A DNA stretch of 64,000 bases from Flabesymbios commensalis (GCA_964017125.1 OZ024902.1:59135346-59199345), one strand, 5' to 3'; positions 33,228 to 45,880 are shown, numbered from the stretch's first letter. Program-made: numbers and translations. Notes: generated by a model from the letters alone, not told the origin.

Positions 33228-33341
33228 GGCCGTATTCTCGTACAAGTTACGATATATCGTAGGCTTCTGATTGGTCGAGATGACCATCTCGACCTATCAG
33301 AAGCCTACGATATATCGTAACTTGTACGAGAATACGGGTCC
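33228..33341. repeat. Near-perfect hairpin, CGTACAAGTTACGATATATCG family
   Basis: Arms about 54 bp around GAGATGACCATCTC with one obvious mismatch (CCTATCAG versus CTGATTGG). Ends GGGCCGTAT / ATACGGGTCC. Confidence 0.88.
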
Positions 33342-33691
33342 TGTACTTTCCGTATATTTAATGGTTGCAGGGCAGTGTGATGGAAATAAACTCATAGCGA
33401 TCTAGAATAATATAAGTCACATTGTATTATCTTATTGGTGTAACCCCATGATACTCTCGCTGCTACAAAAATGATTTAAAAATCGAAATCACAATGGTAT
33501 TTTGATGACGTTGACGAGTGGTTTATATAAAATTGAAAACTATCCAAATATGTTGATTGTTCAATGATAGTATAGCATGTCCATCGTAACGCATCCAGTT
33601 AACGTGGGAAGTTGGTCAACGCTGGTTGAATGTTATGGTATATTGGAAGGCTATCAAGGTCCAGTTGAGCCTAAATTTACACAAAAGCGGT

Positions 33692-33935
33692 ATATTCATT
33701 CATTCATTCATTCATTCATTCATTCATTCATTCATTCATTCATTCATTCATTCATTCATTCCTTCATTCATTCATTCCTTCATTCATTCATTCATTCATT
33801 CATATCCATTCATTCATTCATTCATATCCATTCATTCATTCATTCATTCATTCATTCATTCATTCATTCATTCATTCATTCATTCATTCATTCATTCATT
33901 CATTTATTTATTCATTCATTCATTCATTCATTCAC
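33692..33935. repeat. TTCA/CATT microsatellite
   Basis: About 60 tetranucleotide units, broken by TCCTTCAT and CATATCCATT interruptions that themselves recur at regular spacing. Plus-strand translations (IHSF repeats) are trivial products of the repeat. Confidence 0.97.
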
Positions 33936-34278
33936 TCTACATAACCATGATAACCTGCAGGTGGATTATTTGTAGCATATGGTAGATATGCTACACATGT
34001 TTTATTGGTGGTATATTCCGGTTATTGTGAATACAGAAGCAAGTAGCCATGTCAGCAAACACAATACGTTTCCACACTGGTCGTTTAATTTTTTTCCCGC
34101 GTCGCAGACAGTGACCGAACTTCAAACAGTATATATGTGTGTGACTGTCTGTCACGTATACGGTGATGTAGTCTTTGTGCGGGTCTAAGAGCTGTGCTCA
34201 CAGACAGAGTATCCAAAGACACACCAAACAAGTACAGTACACATACAAACTGTATGTGTGAGTAGCCAACTATAACCT

Positions 34279-34396
34279 GGGACAGTAAACACGATACGTT
34301 GACCATGTGTTGGCTCAATGTTGTGCCAGATAGCAGACGGTGGGTCAACATTACACCAGCATGTCATCAATATAAATGTATCGTGCATGCTGGGAT
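34279..34396. repeat. Palindrome-family copy
   Basis: GGGACAGTAAACACGATACG, core TTGTGCCAGATAGCAGACGG, right end ATGTATCGTGCATGCTGGG. The ATACG / ATGTATCGTG variant is shared by both ends. Confidence 0.7.
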
Positions 34397-36733
34397 TTTG
34401 GTATTCAGATTACCAGAAGACACGCCTAAACAATTCAATAATATTGACAATCACCGATGGCCATTGTAAGTGGCGAATTAGTGATTGAATATATTTTCAA
34501 CTATATTTTAATATAAGGAATGGTTATAATGCACATCAAGAATGGTTCTAATATTTTATGACATTTTACAAATCGCAGCGGCACTCGCAATACTTATTCT
34601 TAAATCATGAAAGAGATCATCATGTTTCTAATTTGAAAATTTGTGATATACAATGGATACTCATGGACCATGGGTATATACAATAATAGGTCGGATAAGA
34701 AAAGTTGCTTTACATTGATGTCACACAGTAGGTGGACCTTACTGCTGCTTCTGAATGAGTTCTAGAAGGGATCATCATCTGTTTAAAAAAAATCTAGCAA
34801 GGAAGGTACATATTTAATATCCTAGGTTAGAATTCTATGTCTGTTCAAATCTTTCCTTAATCTGTTAATCATGTTAATCTGTTAATACCGGCTCGAGATA
34901 ATATGACAAGACAAACAAGACGAAATGGTCAATATTTAGAGTGCAGTGAGCTACTTACTATAGAGCCAGTAGGTCTACCCGATATTGGTCAATATCTAGT
35001 CAACGTCGGGATACGGCAGCCTGTGAATTTAGCTAAGATTTATCAAATGTCTTAGTCTATTTATCAAGTTTATACATACATGTGCAATAAAGATTTTATA
35101 TTTTAATCTTTGAGTGCCAATGACTAAACACTCGCTTTTAATTCTATTCTTCTAATAGTATTTTAAAAAGGACATGTCTTGGAAAGCGAGATACAGCTTG
35201 AAGTGGGCGTTAAATTAAATTAAATAGTTTTGCGAATTTATGGTATAGTAATAAAGGTGAATTATAAATCATAACGTTGGTATCTATCTCTTTACAAAGT
35301 GGCGGATACGACCATTTGATCTCAATAGATCGTATTGGTGATACCGCTTCCTCACACCAAATATACCATGAGTACAGCAGTCTACCCCTGACCAATTATG
35401 TGATATGCCAGGATCAACTAATCACAGCCCGTCAATCAGCTATTATTTAAATACATGTAATACAAATAAGGGGTGCACTACCATATTTGGGCACAAGTAC
35501 TGTATGTTTTATGGTTCAAATGGACAGGATCTTCACGCCATCTTATGAAATAACAGGCACTAGTCTGTAGGTCATGGTCGGCGGCATTCCGATCATATCC
35601 ACCGACAAGGGTTCAGTGGCAGTGTCCACAGGCGGGGGGGGGGGGGGGGAGGTAGCATTCGACAACAGCAAGTGGTCGTGTTCATATTTACAACCAGCTC
35701 AGGTACAACTGAGCAAACGTGACCCGTTCAGTATCATTGACCATGGAGCGCTAACAGGATCAAGTACAAATACTTTGGAAACTATCAAATATTGTCCTCT
35801 ACCACCGGTTGCACCAGCAAAGTCTCTCCAAAGCAATTATAGAATGCACTTACATAGCAGTAATTGAAAAGTCTAATTCATTGAGATCACACTTTTATAA
35901 ATATGCCGGTCCATTATAAATAATAAATGTCATCACTTTTACCATGTTTGTCGTAAAACTAGTGCAACGCCTGATATTTACCATGCTTTGTGACAAACAC
36001 TATGTCGCCCCCCCCTCCCCCTCATGGAATTGAAAGAGTTTATTTCCCATTTGAAAAGTGGGAGGTATCTGGCTCGCCGTCTCAATACCAAGGGGACGAC
36101 ATCCAACAGATACATCAATTACACATAAAATGTGTGAAGTATGATAACACATGATAATTAATATTTAATAACTGTTGAAAAGTGAATGAAAAGTAAACAA
36201 AAGGAAAATATTTTTTCAGAGCATTGAATTTTTTTCGAACATTAATCAAGTTATTTTTCAAAGCAGCGAACAACATGTTGTTTAATGTGAGCGATTGCGA
36301 TGATTATGTAAAATATCGTATATATATAACGTGCATCACAAAGATTCTAAGTAACTAGGTACTATTAAACTGACACAGAATGGATATAGCCATTTTACAT
36401 ACTAGCAGATAACTTATACAATTAAATAAGTAAGCTGATTTCAAATATACATATATACACATACTCTCACTCATTATATAATTACTCGGTTTCTACGCTT
36501 TCCAGAGGTTTTTGTTGCTATATGCAGTGGCTATTTTATCTCTGGTTTTGGTGCGGGAAACCTAAAAATATCACGACGATGTTTAACTGTAGTTTACATC
36601 ACATAGTTCAGATGCATATTTTATTTAATCTGTGCTTGTTTTAGTATATAATGTCGTTTGATTTTAAGTTATGGCTTAGCATGCATATTTTACCGATTTT
36701 ACCGAACAAATCCTGTTGTATATATAGTCATAT
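34397..36733. other. Non-coding stretch with G-tract
   Basis: AT-rich, with a run of about 15 G near 35633-35650 and a C-rich run near 36007-36020. GTGGCAGATAC-type hairpin pieces lie around 35297. An open frame at 35574-35867 runs through the G-tract and has no recognisable family. Confidence 0.4.
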
Positions 36734-36821
36734 ACATATCGTCGCCTCGGAGCTAGATGATCCTATCTGCCACTCTGACGAGTGTCAGATAGGATCCTTC
36801 AGCTCCGAGGCGACGATATGT
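36734..36821. repeat. 88-bp near-perfect hairpin, TCGTCGCCTCGGAGCT family
   Basis: ATATCGTCGCCTCGGAGCTA / AGCTCCGAGGCGACGATAT around CTGACGAGTGTC. Same sequence and loop as 6171-6255, with a few private arm changes. Confidence 0.87.
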
Positions 36822-38369
36822 TCATTTTAATGACGCATAAGTCTGCATAGACCTACCGTCGCCAATAAATATCTATCTTTCAAAAAATTTTAGCTTGGCA
36901 ATTTTAATTCTCATCATCCCAGCATGCCTCGTGTTAGCTGGGAAGCTACACCAAGGGTCACTTTGTAATAATTGTAAAGTGGCAGATACACCATTTCAAT
37001 TCCAAGGGACCGGTATTAAACCCCCAGATTCCAGAGATCAGTGGTGGCTATAATACATCAAACCTAGTGATATTTATAGCCATTCATTGAAGCATCTTAT
37101 TAGCACTCGTACATCACTTGATAGCTTGTTGACTACTGTCACGATGTTCTCCTCTACTTCACAATATCCACCGTATTGTTTCTCGTAATAATTCTGCTAG
37201 AATGATAATATGAAGTTGAAACAGTCTCGAAAAATATTAAAATGCTGGCCAATTCATTACCTTTCATTTTCCAGCACTTTAAACATTAGGAAAATGGATA
37301 AAAATGTAATTCAGTAATCGAATGTCTTGCAGATTTTCTTATTTTCTATTTGTCTGTTAATATTTGATAAAACTGACTTCAGGACGACTAGCATCATTGT
37401 GATACATATAATTATTTTAAAATCCAATAAATTATTGAGCAAGGAGCCGAAATGGAGAGAAAACTATTATTTTTAACAATACTAAATGACAAAAAAAACT
37501 AAGCTTAAAGCCAACTCCCATGTTATTATCCCACGTGTTTCATGAATACCAATTATTTATTTTGAAATATGAATAAGGTGAGCTACTAATTCAATATAAA
37601 GTTCTAGACCATTCGAATAAAAATATGCGATTCAATTGCAATTACAAGAAATCTGATCGGTGCCATTTACAACCTCATCCGGACGGCTTGTATGGAAATG
37701 ATGATGAACACATTGACCATGTTTCAGAACAATAATTAAAAATACGCAAGTCAATTGCGCTTACAAGAAAACTCGAACAAACAGACGGACGGATGGACGT
37801 CATGGGGACACTTGCTTCCAGCCAAATATTGTCTGAGGGCTAAAAAACCTTCCCATTTTCAAGTGTCAAATTGGATTAATTCAAATCTCCACGATTGACG
37901 TCGTGAGGCAAAAGTTCGTATGTCTGTAAAAAAAGACTTCTTAATTAATAGCCAACCCCATTGCTAAATTTAAATTTAGCAAGTTGAATTTAGCAAGTTG
38001 TTGATTAATTTGACCACTAAAATTATCAAAAAGAGATGGATATAATGAGGGGATCTTAATCATGTTAATGTCCTGAAAAAATATTCTAATACAGTAGCAA
38101 CTACAATACGAGTAAAAAATATTATTGAGAAAAACATGTTGTCAAGGACGAAAATATGTCAGGTTTAATACGGCGACAACTGTTATAACCTCTTAGAAAT
38201 GGTAAATGTCGTACCCAGCAAAACGAGCGCAACGACAATAATAAGCACTGTGGCCAGCGGTTACCTCTAAAACACCTGTTACACTGTCAGCTCAAATTGA
38301 CGCTGTTCACTCTAATGCCAGTCATTTGTTCCAGTCTGGTAAAGGGCGAGTATTTTAACTCGACTTTAT
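36822..38369. other. Non-coding stretch
   Basis: It contains one GTGGCAGATACACCATTTC hairpin fragment (36978-37015) and a half palindrome-family end (CTCGTGTTAGCTGGG near 36931). Otherwise AT-rich with nothing supportable. Confidence 0.4.
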
Positions 38370-38457
38370 CCCAGCAAACACGGGACGTTCACCCGATGCG
38401 TCTCCGACGCTGGCCCAACATTAACCCAGCATTGGGTGAACGTCTCGTGTTTGCTGA
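38370..38457. repeat. Palindrome-family copy with shortened left arm
   Basis: CCCAGCAAACACGGGACGTT, CACCCGATGCGTCTCCGACG, then CTGGCCCAACATTAACCCAG and GTGAACGTCTCGTGTTTGCT. About 20 bp of the left arm are missing while the right is complete. Confidence 0.8.
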
Positions 38458-39649
38458 GATGTGACATTTTTTACACCATGCAAAGTGAGTTGCATGTACC
38501 ACAGAATTAACTCTGTGCATGTACTGACTATTTATGAGCTCCGGAGATGACCCGCGGCATTGAGGTGCACCTATTATCCTCGTCGTCTCTTCTAATGTTT
38601 TAAACACTGCGCTACAGGCAACGCCAGACATAACCATACAATTAAATGTGCAACATCATAAATCACGGTATACAGTTACGTAATCACAGCAAGGGAAGTA
38701 TACCGCTCATAATAATAGTAATAAATAACTCCCACCAGATCATTATAATATATATTATTTTTACTCCACCAATAAACTATTTGATAATCAACCCCATTGC
38801 TTGTAGTCTCGCCACCACGATCTAAATCAGGAGGGTGGGGCGGGTGGGGCGCATGGGTGGACGGGGTATTTTATGCAAGTTTATCAGTGTTTTTAAAAAG
38901 ACAATATTTACCCTCTTTAACAGCCAGTTTTTCTTCTCATTTTCATTCACTTTGAAATGTGAATTGCTACAATTCTCACCTCAAGGTGAATAAAAATGTC
39001 CGCATTGCATAAAATACCCAAGTTTCATACCTCGAACTAATACTCAGGATATGCATATTACCAGGAGTAAATATATCAATTTTATTCAAAAAATGATATT
39101 TGGTGTAGAACTCGAGTTGAATGACTGGTGTTAAATATAAATACAAAACTAGAACAGGAGTTCCGAGGCCCGACTTCAGGCTGTTTGAGTGTCATCGACA
39201 AAAAATCGGCTCTATATTTTGTAAACATTACTGTAATGGTCTTCCTCGTGGGCCAGAATCCTAAATGTCAAAATAATTAAGGGAAGCACCGAGGAGACAA
39301 GCTAAAATATATCTTCAACATCCATTCAATAGAATTACAAGTGATGCGTGTTGCGGCGTCTCTGCGATACCTCGCACACACGATGTAGGCCTACCCACCC
39401 AATTCCGATTCAATGTTGGGCCAGCGTCGCATCGTCTACAACATTGATCCAACGCTACACCAACAGTACTACAACAGCGTCTACAGCAACCACTGGACGG
39501 TTAACCAATGTTGCTTCATTGAGCAAACATGTCTGCCGATGGCCCGACAACAATCCAACATTCTGTATACATACTTTGCCGCACAGAACTGCGGCAATTG
39601 CTTTATGCGGGTGACGCTTTTATCGCTGTCTCAAGAAAGGCAACTACCC

Positions 39650-40345
39650 AAATAACACATACATTGGCCCAATTGTGAAATATTGTTGGGCCACCGTCTG
39701 CGACGCCGGGTCAACGTTATACCTACCAAGACCCTTTAAGCTCTTAAACACGAATATAATCGTGAATGTCTTTTTTTCTGAACACTTTTCAAAGACAGTA
39801 CCAGTTTGTTCATAATGACTGGTGTACCACTCGGGTCTGTTAGAGAAAAAAGGTGCACATTTGACTACAAGCAGGACATTTTGCACACTTATAGTTTTTG
39901 ACCTGCTGAGCTCAAATCTGCCGGGAGCCAAGGCCGATTCTCAATGGGGTCGCTGTATTTGACATTTCAAAATGGCCGCCACCCAAAAACACAGATTTTC
40001 CTGGCCAACTAAATTGTGCAAATTTGTCCACAAGCATGAAAGTTCGCACACTTCTAGTTTTAGATCTGCTGAATTCAAATCAGCTGAGAGCCGAAGCTGA
40101 TTCTCAATAGGGTCGCCGTATTTGCCATTTCAAAAGCGCCGCCACTTCAAAAAACTTATTTTCACTTTACTAGTCAAGTAAAATTCGCATAATTCCCAAA
40201 AAATTCTGAGGTTTTAGATATTGCTGGTACATATTTAATAGTAGCCACAACTGAAATTGTGAAATAATATTGGGCCACCTTTAAGATCTTAACCACAAAT
40301 ATAATCGTGAATATTTTTTACGGACACTTGTTAAAGACAAATGTA
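39650..40345. repeat. Block with internal direct duplications
   Basis: 39895-40010 and 40060-40175 repeat CTGCTGA(G/A)(C/T)TCAAATC, GATTCTCAAT(G/A)GGGTCGC and ATTTCAAAA.(G/C)GCCGCCAC. The outer phrases TGAAATA.TATTGGGCCACC and AATATAATCGTGAAT also occur twice (39675/40258 and 39755/40300). A palindrome-family copy (39655-39722) starts the block. Confidence 0.6.
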
Positions 40346-40697
40346 CTTAACCTAAGTACCTGAAACGTTATATTGCACATGTTCATAAGGACTGGTCCAA
40401 AAATGTGAACCGTTTCCCACACTAAGCACCTCTTTTCCCTTAAATAGGACATAAACTCTGGCAAAATAAATTTAATAGGCTCCTGGCCTACGGCCAGGCC
40501 TAATTAATAAGAAGTTAGTAGATCATTATATATAATGGAGTATAATTATATAGTGGTGGTGGTCGTTTTAAAGATGACATTTTTCCTTTCAAGACAACGT
40601 ATATATACTGTCGTGCAAAGCGAAAAGGCAATAACTCATTACTTTCTTGAATTACTGCATTTTGGGTTTGCAAGGCTAGTATATAGAGCATTTGACA

Positions 40698-40779
40698 CAA
40701 TGATTGTTAAGTGCAGGTTCATTGTCAACGACGCTGGACCAACATTAAACAATCATTGGGTCAACGTTTCGCGTCAGCT
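40698..40779. repeat. Palindrome-family copy
   Basis: ACACAATGATTGTTAAGTGC, core TCGACGACGCTGG-like, right arm CCAACATTAAACAATCATTG, GGTCAACGTTTCGCGT. The AATGATTGTT/AACAATCATT variant is private to this copy. Confidence 0.7.
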
Positions 40780-41085
40780 GTGAACAGCCATTGTTGTTTC
40801 TCTTTAATTATCCATGTACAGTGAATACATCACCATGTCACACCTGTAGATCATGTACAACGTATAGCACACATCAACTGATCAAGTAGTAGTAGTAAGA
40901 TTGTTCAGTGAGTATGCAAAGCAAAGGGATTCAAAGCAATGTGACAAGTAAAGGGGGTGTGTTGACCTTTGAATTAAGGGGTAACTTGAGTTCACGCTAT
41001 GAAAGACAAGAGTCTTCTAACTACTCAGTACTTTGTAAACAGTGCAAAGAAAAGTGCGAGGGAAGTACCCACTCAGAAAAATTAA

Positions 41086-41168
41086 CAGGTGGTATTTGAT
41101 ACTACAGTTCTGTACATGTATAGAACTGTAGTATCAAATACCGCCTGCTTGGTATCTCAGATACCAAG
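41086..41168. repeat. 62-bp palindrome followed by a second hairpin
   Basis: CAGGTGGTATTTGATACTAC, AGTTCT and its complement AGAACTGTAGTATCAAATAC, CGCCTG differ at one position around a TGTACATGTAT centre. CTTGGTATCTCAGATACCAAG follows directly. Confidence 0.85.
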
Positions 41169-41377
41169 TACGTGCGAATCTACATGTAGTGCCTAAAATA
41201 CATTATGATAGCTAGCTGACCGGAGGACAAGGGTCCAGGGGTACCAATAATAAAACAATATGTGGAGATAGCCGTTAACATTCTATTGATAAAACGTGTT
41301 ATTCAAATGACCTCCTTCATATTACGCGCGATGTATAGCATAAGTAACGCAGCACTAGTTTACTGGTTTCTAATGTA

Positions 41378-41986
41378 CAGTACTGTGCAATTGAAACTGG
41401 TCGTCAAAACGAAATACCCTTTCATTTCCCCCCCTGTTTCACACAAATTCCCCTGAGGGGAATTTTTGTGAAACATTTTTTCCTCATTTTTCCCCTTTTC
41501 CCCTGATGTGGGGGGAATTTATTTCACAGTCTGTGAATTCTGTTTTACCATTGGGGAAACACAATTCACCAATTTTCCCCAAATTTCCCCAGAATTTCCC
41601 CCCAATTTCTGGGAAAATTCTGGGAAAATTCCGGGGAATTCTGGCAAATTCTGGGAAAATTCCGGGAATTCTGGGGAAATTCCGGGGAATTCTGGCGAAT
41701 TCTGGGAAAATTCAGGGGAATTTAGGGGAATTCTGGGGAAACCAGACCGAAAGCTTTTCACTCGTTTTCACTCGTTTTCATTCGTTTTCCCAGGTGAGAA
41801 CTACATTTCCCTCTTGGGGAAATCTAATTCTCCTGATTTCTCCAGTGGCTACCGTGAAAACTGGTGAAAATTCTGGGGAAAAAAAGTGAAAGGGAATTCG
41901 AAGGGAAACGTGAATTTGCTCTCATTTCATTTCCCCTTCCCTCCAACCCCCCCCCCCCCCCGACCAGTTTCAATTGCACAGTACTG
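41378..41986. mobile_element. Tc1/mariner-like MITE with GGGAAAATTC repeat core
   Basis: 609 bp flanked by TA. Exact 26-bp TIRs CAGTACTGTGCAATTGAAAC then TGGTCG (41378-41403 and 41961-41986). The interior is built of TTTCCCC / GGGGAAATTC words in opposite orientation on the two halves, with an AATTCTGGGGAAATTCCGGG mini-tandem (41600-41740). The whole element is quasi-palindromic. The open frames on both strands are low-complexity by-products. It ends with an approximately 15-C tract. Confidence 0.85.
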
Positions 41987-41988
41987 TA

Positions 41989-43060
41989 GCTTGATAAACT
42001 TACAGCGAGGAGTTATAAACTTACAGTGAGAAGTCTAATTTTCTGTAGAAGTACACATAATGTGACATTTTGTCGGAGCAAAACACAATCTAAAATAAAT
42101 GCTCGGTATTTCTACTTTTATGGTAAGTTGCAATCGCAATAATCGCATATAAAAAAATCTACAGTGAAAATTGCTGTTACAAGACATTTTTTTCTGTATA
42201 AATAGGCTGAATATTTATCTTTCTCAAATTTCTCACTAGAACTTGACTGCGGTATGAGATCAGATAGCCATGTTTGAGTGGGAGAAAGGGTAAAAAAAGG
42301 GTGGGGGTCTGCCCCCCCCCAAGCAGAAAAAAAATCAGATTTTCAAATTTATGGTCTACGCACATGCATTTGCAGACACATATTGTAGCCCAACATCGTT
42401 TGGCTTTTATGTCTTCTTTAATTGATGAAGCCTCCGAAAAACGCGTTCATATCGCGTTCAGTGTTAAAAAAGGTTGAATCTAATCGCGTGGCATACCACT
42501 GTCTATGGGGCCCTATAACCTAGAAAACCTGGCTGTTATACCACAAATACCTGATGATATGCAAACGTCTTTAGGCGAACACCTTATTCATTGAACATGT
42601 GCTGTATTGTCACATATCGCACAAAAAATGAACAACGTTTTCTCACACGATCAAGTCACACATGACATAATTCTTCCATACATTGTGCTCAATCTGCATC
42701 TAGAGTGCGATATGGGCTGATATCGATATACGTCTCATAATGAAAACCACAGCACAGAGTGTGAGAATGACGCATAACCAGACACAATGAACACTCTATA
42801 TACAGTTACTTTTTAGTACTGTACCACATTCAGCCTGTCTACAGACGCATTAATAGCACAAGTAATGTGAACGTTAGTTCTCCTACACCAGTATACATGC
42901 AGTATAATACGGACGAACCTCTGACGGAACCCCAGCTTACACAAGCATGATTAACACGTGGTCCTGCCACATAAATGTCCAGTCCAACACACCTTTATCA
43001 TGTTTACAATATAAGGACCACCCTGTATTTGAAATAAACGGACTTCCGAATTCAACTATA
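41989..43060. other. Non-coding stretch
   Basis: Mostly AT-rich, with a C9 run near 42312. No exon, tandem array or TIR element seen. Confidence 0.4.
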
Positions 43061-44050
43061 ACTAGACATGAATTATGAATTTTCAAGTAACAATAATATT
43101 TGGGCTAGGTTTTATGAGTTTTTGTGGTGGCCATTTTGGATTTGGTTGGGTTATTTTTATTATGATAGATTGATTGGCATTTCGCTTTTGAGTTTTTTGG
43201 CAGCCTATTTGAACTGTAATTTTAGACTTCGGACTTCAGGCTGCAAATTTCAGAAGTCCCCACTGAGCTTTTGCAGTTTTAAATATATATATATTTGTTT
43301 GTCAAATGGAATCGCATTCAGGGTGCACAGTACACACATCGACTTGTCTCTCTGCTGATTTAATGTTGTATCACTATCCGCGACGCTAGCCCAACATTAA
43401 AACAACATTGATTCAACGGGTGCGTTTAAAAAGAATTGCAATTTTATTTGTAGCATTTGAAAGGTTTCAACTGTCTATACCAAATACACAATATTGGTTT
43501 AATACTGGGTCACCGTCTGCGACGCTGGCCCAGAATTGAAACATTGGATAATGTATTTTTATTATCAAATCTGGAGACTAAAGGGTGGAGTAGGTCTGGA
43601 CATAGGATCACCCTGTTCACCCTCCTGGCAATGAATGGAGAATCACCCGACATGTCCACTATTCAACCAATATTGGACCCAATTATAGGCCTACTGTCGT
43701 GCAAGCCAAAATGCAGTATCTGCTCACTTTACAAGTAAACAGATACTGTCTTTTGCATTTGAAGAGCAGCATAGTGCGGTATCTGCTCACTTTACAAGCA
43801 AGCAGAAACTGCCTTTTGCCATTCAAGAGTATAGTGATCCAGAAAATCCTGGATTGATCCGGGGAGAACACGATGAATGTCTTAGAAAAGTCATAGCAGA
43901 ATACCTGACTATTCTGGGAATATGGTGTCCAAATTTCATAATGATTGGATAAAAATTAGGGTGAAATAGCGTCTTACAAAAACGTGCCAAGAATAATAAG
44001 TTTGAAGTTCCGTTGTAAAATCAATATATTTGGGCATAGCCCATATATAA
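43061..44050. mobile_element. Dispersed ~0.95-kb non-coding element, copy 2
   Basis: Counterpart of 1803-2762. It shares AATATTTGGG / TTTGGGCATAGCCC ends, the AAATATATATATATTTGTTT tract and the TGAATGGAGAATCACCCGAC stretch. It has an extra CAGTATCTGCTCACTTTAC unit (43720-43820) and keeps two palindrome-family cores (43370-43420, 43495-43545). Confidence 0.7.
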
Positions 44051-44077
44051 TTATATGATACTAATTAAAAGGACTAT

Positions 44078-44181
44078 CCCAGCAAACACGACACATCTAG
44101 CAAATGTTCGACCAATGTTGGTTCAACGTCGTAGACGGTGGGCCAACATTGGTCAAACATTGGCTAGATGTGTTTGCTGGG
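44078..44181. repeat. Full palindrome copy with private ACATCTAGC arms
   Basis: CCCAGCAAACACGACACATC then TAGCAAATGTTCGACCAATG; the right arm is CATTGGTCAAACATTGGCTA then GATGTGTTTGCTGGG. The ACATCTAGC/GCTAGATGT variant is in both arms and in no other copy. Core GGTTCAACGTCGTAGACGGT. Confidence 0.9.
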
Positions 44182-45213
44182 TATACTATTTTAAAGTAGC
44201 ATTATGTGAGGAATTTTGAACCAGCTGACATTGTGGATCGCGGGAGCGATACACAGCTTCAAGTTGCTCAAAATTAGTTCTAAGACCAAGTGTTACCTCA
44301 TGTTGCAGGACAAGAAAACACATGTCCAGGGGGGGGGGGAGGGGTACAAAGGGACGCTAAGAATGCCTTATATATCAGATCCTGTACAAACAACGCCATG
44401 ATAAGTATGTGTACCCACGATTTAGCACGTGAGCCACCTCACCTGACAGCCACCTGAGAAACACGGAGGGCGTCAGCCACACGGCAATAACCTAACGCTG
44501 GATCAAGCCTGGGCCAATGGCTCAGACGTTGGTACCACCTTGAACCAACGCTTGATATCATGAATAGGTATTCACATGCATGTTAGATATGCACCCGTGC
44601 TAAGAAGTCCTTAAAACGCGGATTTTTATAATCCACCGTGAACAGCAGTGTGTGGGCATCTATGATCCAGACTAAACAATGTAAATGCCTTCTGGTAGAG
44701 GAATATATTATAATAATAAACTATGAAATGGTTTCCAAATCAAGTTCTGTAATGCTTCCCGAATTATTGCAACTGTTCTACATCATGTATACATACTGAG
44801 ATATTCGATTTGAAGCAATTATGCTGTCATGCATTGTGTATGATATGTCATCCATATCGACTATATAACATGATATAACACTGTAAACCATTTACCTGCT
44901 ATACTGTGACGGGGATATGCGCACAGAAATGTTTCTCATTGCAAATAGTTCAAATTTTACACTATATGTATATTTAATTGTGAATGTAACGAGTGTCCGT
45001 ATTCTCTTCACTGAGCCCCCGGTGTCAACCCAGGCTGGCGGGGAGAGTCACTGATGTTGAGTGAAATATTTTCGTACAAGTTACGATATATGGTAACTTG
45101 AATCATCTATCATGGTTCTTTGTATATATTTATTCAGTTGAGCTGATCAGATATCAGAAAACTATTGTGCAATAATAAACACAAATAAAAACGCCGGTAT
45201 GTGTAGCCTCCTA
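44182..45213. other. Non-coding stretch with degenerate repeats
   Basis: A decayed palindrome copy (about 44490-44560, GGGCCAATGGCTCAGACG), a G9 run near 44331, and a partial CGTACAAGTTACGATAT hairpin (45066-45102). Nothing coding. Confidence 0.45.
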
Positions 45214-45322
45214 CCCAGAAAACACAAAACAATTGTACAACATTTGTACAAAGTTGGAACAACGGCGAATACGTTGGGCCGACGTTGTACAAATGCTACA
45301 CAAATGTTTTGTGATTGCTGTG
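45214..45322. repeat. Full palindrome copy, ACAAATGTT variant
   Basis: CCCAGAAAACACAAAACAAT, TGTACAACATTTGTACAAAG, core CGTTGGGCCGACG, right arm TTGTACAAATGCTACACAAA, TGTTTTGTGATTGCTG. Sister of 23386-23494. Confidence 0.82.
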
Positions 45323-45803
45323 GATTGCTACAAGTGTACAGTTTTAGGCCGTCATTTCATGTGTCCGACAATTAAACGGATCCGGCGAACGGATCCGACA
45401 ATCGTATGCAATTGGCATTCCATGTATCCGACAACACGGGTTGCCTGGTCCGACAAACTTGTATCCAGAACTGGGATTCCTTCCTAGTCATTATGTGTAC
45501 TGAGGGGTTTTCCCAGAACTCGGGAATCCTTCGTGCAAAGAAAAAAATCTGGATCGCTTTAAAATGTCATCTTTAGATAATTTGTTAGAAATTCATCCAA
45601 CGTATTGTTAATTAACTGTTGGTCACTGTGACAAGCCAAAGTGACATTGATACAAACACGGTTTTTCACACACCAGTTCAATCAGCTGCTCCATTTTGTC
45701 TGTGGAGAGTACACAGACCTAATTGCATCAGTTTTACGGCTTTTCGGCAATATTATATCTAGCAATGTGTAATTTTGTGTTGTCCCGTTTGTCAGCAAAA
45801 TTC

Positions 45804-45880
45804 CATCCGACAAAACGGGTGTCCGTTCTAGAAAAATCCAACAATGTTGGATTTTCAAACGGACGTCCGTTTTGTCGGAT
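45804..45880. repeat. 77-bp palindrome (ATCCGACAAAACGG arms)
   Basis: ATCCGACAAAACGGGTGTCC and GGACGTCCGTTTTGTCGGAT close around AAAATCCAACAATGTTGGAT, TTT. GGTTTGTC/GACAAACCGGACACATGG words recur at 45885-45970, so this is the centre of a larger decayed element. Confidence 0.8.

Noticed and set aside
33577-33985. Plus-strand frames of IHSF/HSFI repeats
   Set aside because: Trivial translation of a TTCA microsatellite.
41506-41889. 100-plus-codon frames on both strands with PEFPGISPEF / GNSGKFWENS repeats
   Set aside because: Low-complexity by-product of the GGGAAATTC repeat core of a MITE.
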